DNA from: Candidatus Nitrosopumilus sp.
Lineage (GTDB): Archaea > Thermoproteota > Nitrososphaeria > Nitrososphaerales > Nitrosopumilaceae
NCBI GenBank assembly: GCA_029861785.1
Contig: JAOTYR010000006.1
Span: 1-36,552 of the forward strand
Length of the DNA stretch: 36,552 nucleotides
Direction of reading: 5' to 3'
Notes under the pieces: generated by a model
What the model was told of the DNA's origin: nothing
The model's database searches: none
Seen by the model: only the letters and a program-made list of their open reading frames with translations
Shown here: positions 18,725-28,172 of the stretch, in pieces
Numbering within the stretch: position 1 is the stretch's first letter
Layout of the letters: every line of letters starts with the position of its first letter
Program-made: the position numbers and the translations under genes

Positions 18725-21700
18725 TTACTCTATTGGAGAATAATTAATTTTATAGTAAAGACGAGATACTTGATTATCTTTTACCACGTGAATATCCCAA
18801 ACAGAGTCAGATAACATTTCTGTTTCAGATTCAGGTAGAATTGAGAACTTCTCCACACGGGCATCAGGGCCGCTATATCTTACCTTGAGACTTGTACCAT
18901 CCACTTGTACAATATCATAAATTTCTCCAGGTTTTCTTGTTGAATTCTGAACTAGACAATCATCTTCAGTGCCAATCACACAAACTCCTGATTCTGAGAC
19001 GATACGTAGATTAACATTTGACTCCTCTCCACGCGGCGATGCAATAAGAGAGCCCAACAAAACTCTTGGACCAGCCTCCAGACCATCAAAATCTTTTTGA
19101 ACAGTATTAACTGAGATGCGATTATCGGGTATGCCATTGACTTTTTCAATAATAGTTTGAGATATCTTTTCCTCTGATTTCTCTATAACATCAAATACAA
19201 TGCTTTTAGTTTCAAAATCGGACTCTACAGTCACTTCATACTTGCCAATACTTGATACAGAATCAGGAATAATAAATTGATATGAAAATGAACCGTTTGG
19301 ACTTGGTCTAATGGTTGTGACTGGACCTTCGTGAGTTCCGCAGGTAAATGAACCACAAGTTATTTCAGAACCGGTTTTCTTAAACACACTAACATTATAT
19401 TCTTCAAGATAGATCAACTTGTTTGGTTTTCCGGTGACAAACACTACATCACCAGGATGGTATTGAGACTTATCAAACGATATCAACAAAGAAACAGGCT
19501 CATCTAATCCAAATGTAAAGTCATTTACTACTCCAAACGAATAGTCTGTTTGTTTTTTTGAATATACTGCCTTTACTTTGTATTGACCTTCACTGAAAAT
19601 TGTTATGGGTAATTCAAAAAAGCTTTGGAAATTTCCACCTTGATTTGGATAAACCGAAGCTTGATGAATTGTTTTTGTAGGTAACTTTTTAGAAGTTATT
19701 GTAAGATGAACTCTTTCAGGAACTACTAATCCCTCACTTCCTTGCTCTCTTAGGATAACTGAACCAAGCACGTTTAGTGTATCACCTGCCTGATAGATTG
19801 GTTTTTCAGTGAATACAGTTATGGGTAAAATTGAAAGACTATCATTTCCTGGGTCTAGTGAGACTTTAAAGAAAAGATCTTTTCCAAAAGATGCAGTGGA
19901 TATATGAATTTTGTAAATTCCAAGATTAGTAGTCGATAAAGATCTATCATCAGATTTTATGGAGGGTTGTTTCTCAGCCAAAGGAGTAACCCACGACCAG
20001 AAAAATTTTTGATTCTCCACAGTAGCTCCGGAGTTTCTCACACTCCCATCTGGTTTTGTCAGAGAAATAGATACAGAATTATCACCTGTTGGAGGGAGTA
20101 TCCCTGATAGCAAAACTGTTTCTCCCAAACCATAGACTTGTTTATTTAGTGAAATTGAATCATCATCTATTTCTGAAAGGGAATCAGTTACCGAAAATAT
20201 CATTGATTTTATATTTTTAAGATATTTTGCAGTTACAAGATATTGCCCTTCATCAAAAATGCTTCTGCTTAGTTGAGTTGAAACAGAAAATCTCCCAGAA
20301 GGGTCTGGCACTGCAGTGAAATCATAGGAGACAGAAGAGCCCGTGCTTCCCAATCTACCGCCACCGGTATCACCAATAATGGTCAGAGGATTTCCATCCT
20401 TGTCCTTTATAGAAATATTTACTACTGGAACTTCAGAGGTAGATTGACTTAATTCTTCTATAAATCCACTAATTGTTATTTTTTCTCCAAAATCATAAAT
20501 TAATTTATCTGTTGATAGAGATAATGGCTCTACAGGTACAACCAAATCAGAGGGATTATCTACTACCCTGATTGTCTTTATGGCAGTTCCTACTTCTTTG
20601 GAAACCTTTATTCTATAATCGCCTAATCTGTCATCTCCTTTTGGAATTTGAAATGTATACTGGAAAGAGCTATCCCCTTCTAATCTAACAACATCCAAAA
20701 TTTTGAATGCAAAATCTCCTCCTTCAAAATCAGCTCCAAGTGCGGTATTTCGGGTTTGAAGAATTTCTAAATCAAGGGAGCTTACCCACAGATCGTTTAA
20801 TCTTCCAGTAATTTTTACAACATCTCCTAAACCATAAACCTCTTGGTCAGACCACAAAGAAATTGGAACATCTTCTTTTACATCCTCAACTACTTCAAAA
20901 GAAGTAGAAGTCTTATCGGAATATTCAGCCGATATTACATAGGTTCCAAAAACAGGATTAACAGTAGTTAGAAAAATGGAGGTTGCAAACTCGCCATCAG
21001 TAGGATAAAGTGTACCAGTTTCAATTATTAGTCCATTGGGATCTCGAAGTTCGAACTTTAAACCTTCAAAAGGAATAATTTTATTTGTCATCCCAGAAAT
21101 ATACAGTGTCTCACCTGGAAGATACTGAGATTTGTCAGTTGCAATAGCAAAAATTCTATCTTCAGGTATTTCTATTTCTATAACCTCATCACCTACTGAA
21201 AAGGTGGTTGATGATGTAGCCCCTGCATAAATTGCTGACACTTCATAAACCCCTTGGTTTATTCCAAGAACGGGATGCAAATTAAGGGAAGTTTCAAAAT
21301 TTAAATTAAGATCTGGATAAAGCAAAACTTCAGAATTATAATTTGGTCCTTTAATTGAAACCGTTATTGATTCTGGTTTAAAATCTCCATGTTGTACTTT
21401 GAAAACTTTTTCGGATATATTGCCTTTAAGAATAGCAGTTTCTCCAAATACATAACTAGACTTTACAGAATCTATTGCGATTGCGACATCTTGAATATCC
21501 TCAGTTACAGGTAATTTGCCATTTGATGAACCAGCATTTGAATTTTCAAATTTCCAATCATCTACGCTGTCAAGATCAAATCCATCATAGATTCTTTGCC
21601 AAGAAGAAAAATCACTTTTAATATCAGACAACAACGGTGTGTTATCAACTACAATTCCATTTTTGTCACGAAGTTCGACTATTTCATTTGTGTCAGTAAA

Positions 21701-22003
21701 CCATACTGTTTTGTATGAATATGTCAAAAATTTCCCTGCCTCGATTACGGTTCCAATTGGAATTGAAAATGTTTGTTTGAGAACAGTAGTAGAGGCAATT
21801 TTCCAACCACCAATATCTACATTTGAATCAGTAGGGTTGTAGAGTTCTATCCATTCTGATGGAGACGCAGAATCATCACCTGGAGGATTAATATCAACTT
21901 CATTAATTACGATGTGATCAGCAATCGATGACTGAGCGTTTGCGGGGGTAATTAGTGCTACGAGAATTAGAATAGAAAATAAAATAGTACCGTTCCTGAT
22001 CAT
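18725..22003 (-). CDS. Large secreted surface protein: lamin-tail domain followed by seven Ig/MG2-like repeats
   Basis: 1092 aa. Signal peptide, IVINEVDINPPGDDSASPSEWIELYNPTDSNVDIGGWKI (LTD), then repeats marked by YVFGETAILKG, YLPGETLYISG, YGLGDVVKITG, YDFGEKITISG, YGLGETVLLSG, YQAGDTLNVLG, YHPGDVVFVTG. Confidence 0.8.
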   Translation of the reverse strand: MIRNGTILFSILILVALITPANAQSSIADHIVINEVDINPPGDDSASPSEWIELYNPTDSNVDIGGWKIASTTVLKQTFSIPIGTVIEAGKFLTYSYKTVWFTDTNEIVELRDKNGIVVDNTPLLSDIKSDFSSWQRIYDGFDLDSVDDWKFENSNAGSSNGKLPVTEDIQDVAIAIDSVKSSYVFGETAILKGNISEKVFKVQHGDFKPESITVSIKGPNYNSEVLLYPDLNLNFETSLNLHPVLGINQGVYEVSAIYAGATSSTTFSVGDEVIEIEIPEDRIFAIATDKSQYLPGETLYISGMTNKIIPFEGLKFELRDPNGLIIETGTLYPTDGEFATSIFLTTVNPVFGTYVISAEYSDKTSTSFEVVEDVKEDVPISLWSDQEVYGLGDVVKITGRLNDLWVSSLDLEILQTRNTALGADFEGGDFAFKILDVVRLEGDSSFQYTFQIPKGDDRLGDYRIKVSKEVGTAIKTIRVVDNPSDLVVPVEPLSLSTDKLIYDFGEKITISGFIEELSQSTSEVPVVNISIKDKDGNPLTIIGDTGGGRLGSTGSSVSYDFTAVPDPSGRFSVSTQLSRSIFDEGQYLVTAKYLKNIKSMIFSVTDSLSEIDDDSISLNKQVYGLGETVLLSGILPPTGDNSVSISLTKPDGSVRNSGATVENQKFFWSWVTPLAEKQPSIKSDDRSLSTTNLGIYKIHISTASFGKDLFFKVSLDPGNDSLSILPITVFTEKPIYQAGDTLNVLGSVILREQGSEGLVVPERVHLTITSKKLPTKTIHQASVYPNQGGNFQSFFELPITIFSEGQYKVKAVYSKKQTDYSFGVVNDFTFGLDEPVSLLISFDKSQYHPGDVVFVTGKPNKLIYLEEYNVSVFKKTGSEITCGSFTCGTHEGPVTTIRPSPNGSFSYQFIIPDSVSSIGKYEVTVESDFETKSIVFDVIEKSEEKISQTIIEKVNGIPDNRISVNTVQKDFDGLEAGPRVLLGSLIASPRGEESNVNLRIVSESGVCVIGTEDDCLVQNSTRKPGEIYDIVQVDGTSLKVRYSGPDARVEKFSILPESETEMLSDSVWDIHVVKDNQVSRLYYKINYSPIE

Positions 22004-22195
22004 TGTCTTTACCTAATGGAGTTCACTAAAAGCCTCTTTTTAGAATTGAATAAAGCAAAAGTTGAGCTAATTGTTAAAGTTGACCTAAGAATTCTTACCT
22101 TTTGGATATTTTTCATGCGTAAATTGCAACTTTTTGGTATTTAGAGAATGCGCAGTATTGATCTTAATACAAAAAAGAAAGAGAAAGTGAATTGT

Positions 22196-22507
22196 TTATC
22201 TTACAGATGCACGTTTTTTGCTTGCTTTACGTGCTAAACGGATAGGTTTTTGCGATTTTAGTTTTGGTTTGTCTGTAACAAGACTCCTTCCTTGTTTTTG
22301 TGCTTTCCTTCTAGAGGTGTTTCGAACCTTTTCTTGTCTTTGAAGTTTTTTTAATTTCTCAGCGGTTAATTTCCGAGATGTTTTGGTAGTAGTGGTTTGT
22401 TTCTTAGAGGATTGTTCTGCATTTTTACGTCTTGATATCCATCCTTTTCTTGATGCTTCACTTCTTTTTTGAGATTCAGAATTAGATGTTGTTTTTTTTG
22501 TTACCAT
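22196..22507 (-). CDS. Highly basic Lys/Arg/Ser/Thr-rich small protein, probably nucleic-acid binding
   Basis: 103 aa, long K/R-rich tracts, SRKGWISRRKN motif. Confidence 0.6.
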   Translation of the reverse strand: MVTKKTTSNSESQKRSEASRKGWISRRKNAEQSSKKQTTTTKTSRKLTAEKLKKLQRQEKVRNTSRRKAQKQGRSLVTDKPKLKSQKPIRLARKASKKRASVR

Positions 22508-22543
22508 ATTGATTGTTTGTTATCAGGGGTTCCTAAAAATCAT

Positions 22544-22783
22544 TTAGTTAGAGTCGCAATTGGGGCATTTGTCGTCAATAATTTTAAAACCGCACTCCAT
22601 GCAAAGCCCTTCTCCAACATCATTTTCAATCATTCTTCTTTTTCTTCCAACATACACTTTGATTCCAAAATACAACAAAATTCCAATTAAGGCAGAAAAG
22701 TAAAGAGGTATGTATTGTGTGATTCCAAGTATTACAAGGAAAATTCCTACAATTAGAATAATATCACGTCTCTCAAAATTCAA
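22544..22783 (-). CDS. Two-TM protein with C-terminal zinc ribbon-like motif
   Basis: 79 aa, two hydrophobic segments and CMECGFKIIDDKCPNCDSN. Confidence 0.6.
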   Translation of the reverse strand: MNFERRDIILIVGIFLVILGITQYIPLYFSALIGILLYFGIKVYVGRKRRMIENDVGEGLCMECGFKIIDDKCPNCDSN

Positions 22784-22817
22784 CTAAATCAAAAGTATCA
22801 AGAATTGATAAAAACAT

Positions 22818-22886
22818 GCCGGAGCTCAGAGCTATTAGGTTTACTTCATATCAAGTCATCACTCTAACTCTTCTTCATTGCTCGGC
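22818..22886 (-). ncRNA. Candidate C/D-box-like small RNA
   Basis: Minus strand GCCGAGCA-AUGAAGA (C-box-like)...GUGAUGA...UGAUAUGA...CUGA (D box)-GCUCCGGC. Flanks GCCGAGC/GCUC(C)GGC can pair. AT-rich AAATATAATA lies upstream. Confidence 0.35.
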
Positions 22887-22932
22887 ACTAAAATTAGTAT
22901 TATATTTCATAATAAGATAATGATTGAAATAA

Positions 22933-23006
22933 TGGGATCGGCGAGATTCGAACGCGCGACCTCTGCGTCCCAAACGCAGAATCATACCAAGCTAGACCAC
23001 GATCCC
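22933..23006 (-). tRNA. tRNA-Pro(UGG)
   Basis: Minus strand GGGAUCGUGGUCUAGCUUGGUAUGAUUCUGCGUUUGGGACGCAGAGGUCGCGCGUUCGAAUCUCGCCGAUCCCA. 7-bp acceptor stem GGGAUCG/CGAUCCC, anticodon loop UUUGGGA (UGG), T loop UUCGAAU. Confidence 0.97.
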
Positions 23007-23262
23007 AACAAACCATAAAAAATACCCAATTTAAGCCTGACAGATGTTAAACTGATCAAATTTTAAATTAAAGAAATATACTATTTTGTAGTTCTCAAAG
23101 AATATTATATCTGGTTGGTTAAATTGGTTAATTCAAACCTAGATTTTATCAAGTATTCAAAAATTTTCATCAATATTATTTATCAGAAAAAGTGAGCAGG
23201 TCAAAATTACACTTGAAAATTAGATGAAGTGTTACATCAGATTACTGGCATTAAAAATGCTA

Positions 23263-23370
23263 TTAATGATTAACAATTTTTTTATTGTCTCTATCTCTCT
23301 TACAAAAACTACAATATTCCTCTGAGGAATTACGGTTAATTGGAGTTAAACAATCATGACAGTATTTCAT
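23263..23370 (-). CDS. 35-aa double-CxxC zinc-ribbon microprotein
   Basis: MKYCHDCLTPINRNSSEEYCSFCKRDRDNKKIVNH*, in-frame ATG to TAA with CxxC-x12-CxxC; below the ORF-track length cutoff. Confidence 0.55.
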   Translation of the reverse strand: MKYCHDCLTPINRNSSEEYCSFCKRDRDNKKIVNH

Positions 23371-23670
23371 AATTACTATAGGTTAAACCAAGTATATTAA
23401 GAAAATACATGGAGTATTTCAAAGATAATCAACATATTTTTCTTAATAAAATGCTTCCTTTTCAAGTATTATTTTAAATAAAATCCATAAGGATTTTCTC
23501 AAGACGATTTAAAAAATATTTCAAGCATTAAGAATACCTGAATATCCTAAAAAATCACAGATTCGCCATGCGGTGGTTTTTTTGTACCAAGAAAACGTAT
23601 ATTCACAAACTGGACAATTCATCAATTCAGGGGATTTTTTTTATTCAAGCAGAAAAATAAATTTTCAAAA

Positions 23671-24600
23671 TTATAACACCATATCGTTCATTTGTTGGCT
23701 TAATTTTAATCCCTTGTATCGATTTCTTATAGTTACTTCAGTTACACCTGCAGCTTCTGCAAGATCTCGTTGAGTAATTGATACTCCGTTTTTAACACAT
23801 GATAGATATAATGCAGTTGCAGCAAGACCCATTGGATCCTTTCCAGATGATTCTTTACTTTCTTGTGCTTCTTGAAGTACTTTAACTGCATATCGTTTTG
23901 CTTTTTCTGTGATTTTGAGTTTGCTTGAAATTCTTGAGATACATTGAATTGGATCTACTACAGGCATCTTTAGATCTAATTCATGATGCAATAATCTATA
24001 ACAGCGAGAGATATCTTTTCGTTTAACATTAGCGGCAACAGCAACATCTTTTAGTGTTCTAGGGGTTTCGGCATCTCTACATGCTGCATAAAGTGATGCA
24101 GCAATCATTGCAGAAATAGATCTTCCTCGAACTAGTTTTTTCTCTAATGCCTTTCTGTAAATATAAGCGGCTTTTTCAAGAACATTTGAAGAAATAACTA
24201 GCTTGTCTTTGAGTTTGTTTAGTTCACTAAGCGCTTGTCTCAAATTCCTATCAGCAGACTCGTGTACTTGACTTCTGCTATCCCAAGTTCTAAGACGTTC
24301 GATTGTGCTTTTCATAGATGTAGAAAGTGGCTTTCCAGACGAATCTTTGTTTATTGGGTTAATTACAGTAGATAACCCTCTATCATGTATTGTAAGTGAT
24401 GAAGGTGCACCTGTTCTTGCAGGATTTGAACCACTATCGTTCTGAAAAGATCTCCATTCTGGACCCGTTTCTTGAGATTTTTCCGAAATCACAAATCCAC
24501 ACTTTGCACAAAATTGTTCTCCTGTAACTTCGTCAGTCAATAACGAGTTTTTTCCACAACGTGCACATGTTGATTTATTATTGAAATTATCTAACACCAT
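23671..24600 (-). CDS. tfb: Transcription initiation factor IIB (TFB), paralog 2
   Basis: CARCGKNSLLTDEVTGEQFCAKCGFVI, STIERLRTWDSRSQVHESADRNLRQAL, VTEVTIRNRYKGLK. Confidence 0.96.
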   Translation of the reverse strand: MVLDNFNNKSTCARCGKNSLLTDEVTGEQFCAKCGFVISEKSQETGPEWRSFQNDSGSNPARTGAPSSLTIHDRGLSTVINPINKDSSGKPLSTSMKSTIERLRTWDSRSQVHESADRNLRQALSELNKLKDKLVISSNVLEKAAYIYRKALEKKLVRGRSISAMIAASLYAACRDAETPRTLKDVAVAANVKRKDISRCYRLLHHELDLKMPVVDPIQCISRISSKLKITEKAKRYAVKVLQEAQESKESSGKDPMGLAATALYLSCVKNGVSITQRDLAEAAGVTEVTIRNRYKGLKLSQQMNDMVL

Positions 24601-24939
24601 GAAGCTGTATCCTTCCTTATCATAAGCTTATTGTTCAATCCTTGTTTCTGAATCTTCAAGATTTGCATTATTTTTTTAATTTCAGTTATTATTCCATAAG
24701 TAAAGCGTAATTCTACCATACATTGTAAACTCTTCATTGGTATTTAAACCGAAGAAAACTATGAATTAAAAAATAGATTAGCATTACGAGGGTAAATCAT
24801 CCAAAGTCAGTTAACGTATCAATTCTTATCCTTTCCAAAAAATAATTTCAAGAGATAAACCTAAACAGGATAGATATTAAATTGGCCAACCTTTAGGTTA
24901 TATCATTGATATTTTGGGAGTTATTTACTGGTTGTTTTG

Positions 24940-25332
24940 TTAACCAAATGGGTTAAAATCGCCTTTTCCAAGTTTTCCGAGAGTATCGCCAACCAAATCC
25001 TCTTGTTTTTGACTCGAATTGGGTTGTAGAGATTTCATTATCTCGGTCATCACTTGTTTTGATTTTGCCTTATCGTTAATACCACATTTACTATCAAGAG
25101 TATTAATCAGATCGTCTTCAGTCATGTCTTGCTGGGTTGTGGTAAAGTCTTTTTTCTCATCATCTGAGAACATTCCAGTTATGTCTGTTGGTAATGCAGA
25201 TAGTAATCCTGATGCTTGGTCTGGAGATGATTTTTGTAAGATAAATTTTGAAACTAAGGGAATTGCCATTTTTGCCATTTCGGGGCTAATTCCAATTTTT
25301 TGAGCAACCATGTTTATTATCATATCTAACAT
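24940..25332 (-). CDS. Conserved-looking hypothetical helical protein
   Basis: 130 aa ORF in isolated context; amphipathic helices, conserved-looking FNPFG C-terminus; no confident family. Confidence 0.5.
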   Translation of the reverse strand: MLDMIINMVAQKIGISPEMAKMAIPLVSKFILQKSSPDQASGLLSALPTDITGMFSDDEKKDFTTTQQDMTEDDLINTLDSKCGINDKAKSKQVMTEIMKSLQPNSSQKQEDLVGDTLGKLGKGDFNPFG

Positions 25333-25463
25333 GATAATTCAAAGTTACATGACATTATAAAATTTTCCTATGTCCAGAAAGAAATTATAAAATTCTCTGC
25401 AAATAATAGGTAAAGCAATTTCTTCAGATAATCATTTTAAAGGCAATTCAAAGAACAAAACCG

Positions 25464-26360
25464 TTGGAAATAGAAGACTATATCAAAGCTGGAAAAATCG
25501 CTTCGGAGGTAAGAGAAATAGTCAGAGTGAAAGATTGGACAGGGAAAACAGTTTATGAAATATGCGAAAACGTAGAAAATGAAATTATCAAAAGAGGCGC
25601 AAAATGTGCATTTCCAGTAAATACAAGTATCAACGAGATTGCAGCTCATTATACTGCAGAACCAAATGATCCAATTACCATTTCAGATACAGATTTAGTG
25701 AAAATTGATCTAGGTGCCCAAATTAATGGATTCATTGCAGATACGGCAGTAACAGTCTGCTATGATCCACAATATGATGGCCTTGTACAAGCAGCAGAAG
25801 AGGCCTTGAAGAAGGCAATGTCAATGGTCAAAACTGGTGTAAAGGCAAGTGATATTGGAAGAGCAATTGAAACAACCATTAAACAAATGGGATTCAAACC
25901 AATTGCAAATCTAAGTGGACATTCATTAGACAAGTATACTATTCATGCAGGAAAAACAATTCCAAATATTTGGTCAATTGGTGGATTTACTTTATCTGGA
26001 GATTCTGCATATGCATGTGAACCATTTGTCACAACAGCAGAAGGAGGAGGCTTCGTAAGAAATGGAAAAATAAAAAATATCTTTGCCCTTAATTCAAGAA
26101 AGAAAACAAAAAATGAAAAAGCAGACAAGATGCTTGATTTTATTTGGGAAAATTTCAACATGCTTCCCTTTGCATTAAGATGGATTACAAAACAATGGGA
26201 AGAAAAAGAAGCAAGAGAGTTACTGGAACATTTGATTAAGAAAAAAGCAGTACAAGCATATCCTGTTCTTATTGAAGTTCATGAGCAAAGAGTTGCTCAG
26301 GCAGAACACACATTTATTCCAAATGAAAAAGGAGTAACAATAACTACGATTTCTCAATAA
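25464..26360 (+). CDS. map: Methionine aminopeptidase, type II
   Basis: KIDLGAQINGFIADTAVTVCYD, LSGHSLDKYTIHAGKTIPNI, YACEPFVTTAEGGGFV, QAEHTFI. Confidence 0.95.
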   Translation: MEIEDYIKAGKIASEVREIVRVKDWTGKTVYEICENVENEIIKRGAKCAFPVNTSINEIAAHYTAEPNDPITISDTDLVKIDLGAQINGFIADTAVTVCYDPQYDGLVQAAEEALKKAMSMVKTGVKASDIGRAIETTIKQMGFKPIANLSGHSLDKYTIHAGKTIPNIWSIGGFTLSGDSAYACEPFVTTAEGGGFVRNGKIKNIFALNSRKKTKNEKADKMLDFIWENFNMLPFALRWITKQWEEKEARELLEHLIKKKAVQAYPVLIEVHEQRVAQAEHTFIPNEKGVTITTISQ

Positions 26361-26526
26361 TTTCGCCAAAGATTTTTTCTATTTGCATTATGCCATCACA
26401 AGAATCACATTTGGAAGTCTCGGTAAAAAGATAATCACCTTTTTTGAATTTTCTTTTTCTTTCCATGTTGCATGATTTGCATTTTTCTAAAGTATATGCT
26501 ACAATAATTTCATCTTTTGAGAACAT
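26344..26526 (-). CDS. Small zinc ribbon protein
   Basis: 60 aa, CKSCNMERKRKFKKGDYLFTETSKCDSCDG. Confidence 0.6.
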   Translation of the reverse strand: MFSKDEIIVAYTLEKCKSCNMERKRKFKKGDYLFTETSKCDSCDGIMQIEKIFGEIIEKS

Positions 26527-27674
26527 TATTGAGGAACCCCTATAGTATTTCCCACACCAATCAACAAAACTTTTTGTCCGGGTTTTGTATTATCCTGAAT
26601 CATTTCATTGATTTGTGATGTTACATTTTCTGCTTGATTGGCAATATCTTTTGTCATCAAAGTAATGGCCTCTTTGATTGATTGTTTAATCACAATTGCA
26701 AAGATTGGAATGTTGTTTTTCGTTGCAATATCCTCGATTTGGAATCTCTCAGTTCCAATACCTCCAATTGCGGCTCCAAATCCCTGAGCAGTTATTGCAG
26801 AATCTTCACCTTCCATTTTTAATGCAGCATCCACCATGATAATAATATCGGGCTTGTTTTTTGCAACAATACTTTCCACAGCATCTCCAGGTCTTCCGAC
26901 GTTAGAGCCAGGACCTTCTGCTTTTAACAAAAATAATTTTCGTCCATTGTATTCTTTTTCACCAAGTACTGTTTGAAATGCTACCAATTCTTTTTTTGTA
27001 TCTAACATCATTTTTCCAACAATCATAGGTCCAATTCCATCACCTACTGGCTGCCCCAACTGAAAGGCAGGAATGGCTTTTGTTATGGCTTCGGCTTCTT
27101 CCATAATAAATGGCAAAATCATTTGAAGTGGCAAAATCAAAGGATAGTTGTTCTGTTTTTTTGCAGTCAAATACATGTGATTAACTATCTTGTAAATCAT
27201 ATGAAGTGATGTTGCAATTTCAAGAAGTGTGATTACTTTGCTTAATTCTAATTCATTGGAATCTGGAGACAATGATTTTACATGATTTCTTGAATAATCT
27301 TCTCTTGCTCTAAGAGTATGTCTTACCTTATCTACAACGCCATTTGGATCCATATCTACTGGCATTATTGTGAAATAATCTAAAAACCGGTCAATTTTTT
27401 TCGTCGGATCTTCGCTTGGACTCATATTTTTCTTTACATAATCAATTAGCTCAGTTCTTGCCTCAGTTCTATAGCCATCTAGTTTCTTGATGGCTTTTTT
27501 AATTTCCCCAGAGGTGACTTGTAATTGGATTCTCTGACCATAAAAAATAAAAATAATTATTGGTAGAATCCAGACTAACATTAACAAAGGATTAGAATCA
27601 TCACTAAAACCAAATAATTGATCAAGATCAATATTTGTAAAATCCACCATTATATCTAAGGTCCTTGAATCCAA
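26526..27674 (-). CDS. DUF1512 family protein
   Basis: 382 aa, N-terminal TM, GQRIQLQVTSGEIKKAIKKLDGYRTEARTELIDYVKK..., EGPGSNVGRPGDAVE; matches my recollection of archaeal DUF1512. Confidence 0.75.
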   Translation of the reverse strand: MDSRTLDIMVDFTNIDLDQLFGFSDDSNPLLMLVWILPIIIFIFYGQRIQLQVTSGEIKKAIKKLDGYRTEARTELIDYVKKNMSPSEDPTKKIDRFLDYFTIMPVDMDPNGVVDKVRHTLRAREDYSRNHVKSLSPDSNELELSKVITLLEIATSLHMIYKIVNHMYLTAKKQNNYPLILPLQMILPFIMEEAEAITKAIPAFQLGQPVGDGIGPMIVGKMMLDTKKELVAFQTVLGEKEYNGRKLFLLKAEGPGSNVGRPGDAVESIVAKNKPDIIIMVDAALKMEGEDSAITAQGFGAAIGGIGTERFQIEDIATKNNIPIFAIVIKQSIKEAITLMTKDIANQAENVTSQINEMIQDNTKPGQKVLLIGVGNTIGVPQ

Positions 27675-27804
27675 ATTAAATCATTCGTATAATTTTGAAT
27701 CAATAGTCAAATCCGTCACATTTTAAAGGCAAAACCTAGTGAGAAAACAACACCACGGCTATCACATATGGATGGAGTAGATTGCAATTAAATTTTAAAT
27801 CAAA

Positions 27805-28140
27805 TTATTTTATGGGACTTCCTAATGGAATATCCCCATCAACTGTTAACCAAAATGGTTTATCATCTACATCTGCTGCTAACAACATTGCATTGGATTC
27901 AACGCCTGCCATTTTCTTTGGTTCTAGATTTGCAACAACTATCACAACCTTACCAATGAGATCCTCTGGTTGATAGTATTGAGCACCACCTATAATGACA
28001 TCCTTTTTATCATCTCCCAGATCAATAGTCCCTTTTATGATTCTAGATTTACCGGGGATAGGCTCAGTGTTTATTATTTTTGCGACACGTAAATCTAATT
28101 TTGCAAAATCATCATATGAGACATTGGACATAAAATTCAC
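27805..28140 (-). CDS. Stand-alone tRNA-binding (MetRS beta/C-terminal-like, Trbp111) protein
   Basis: FAKLDLRVAKIINTEPIPGKSRIIKGTIDLGDDKKDVIIGGAQYYQPEDLIGKVVIVVANLEPKKMAGVESNAMLLAA. Confidence 0.9.
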   Translation of the reverse strand: MNFMSNVSYDDFAKLDLRVAKIINTEPIPGKSRIIKGTIDLGDDKKDVIIGGAQYYQPEDLIGKVVIVVANLEPKKMAGVESNAMLLAADVDDKPFWLTVDGDIPLGSPIK

Positions 28141-28172
28141 TTTATTCTCCTGTTAAAATGATTTTCGAATAG

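Noticed and set aside
23573-23773. 66-aa plus-strand ORF
   Set aside because: Mostly intergenic and antisense to the TFB2 C-terminus.
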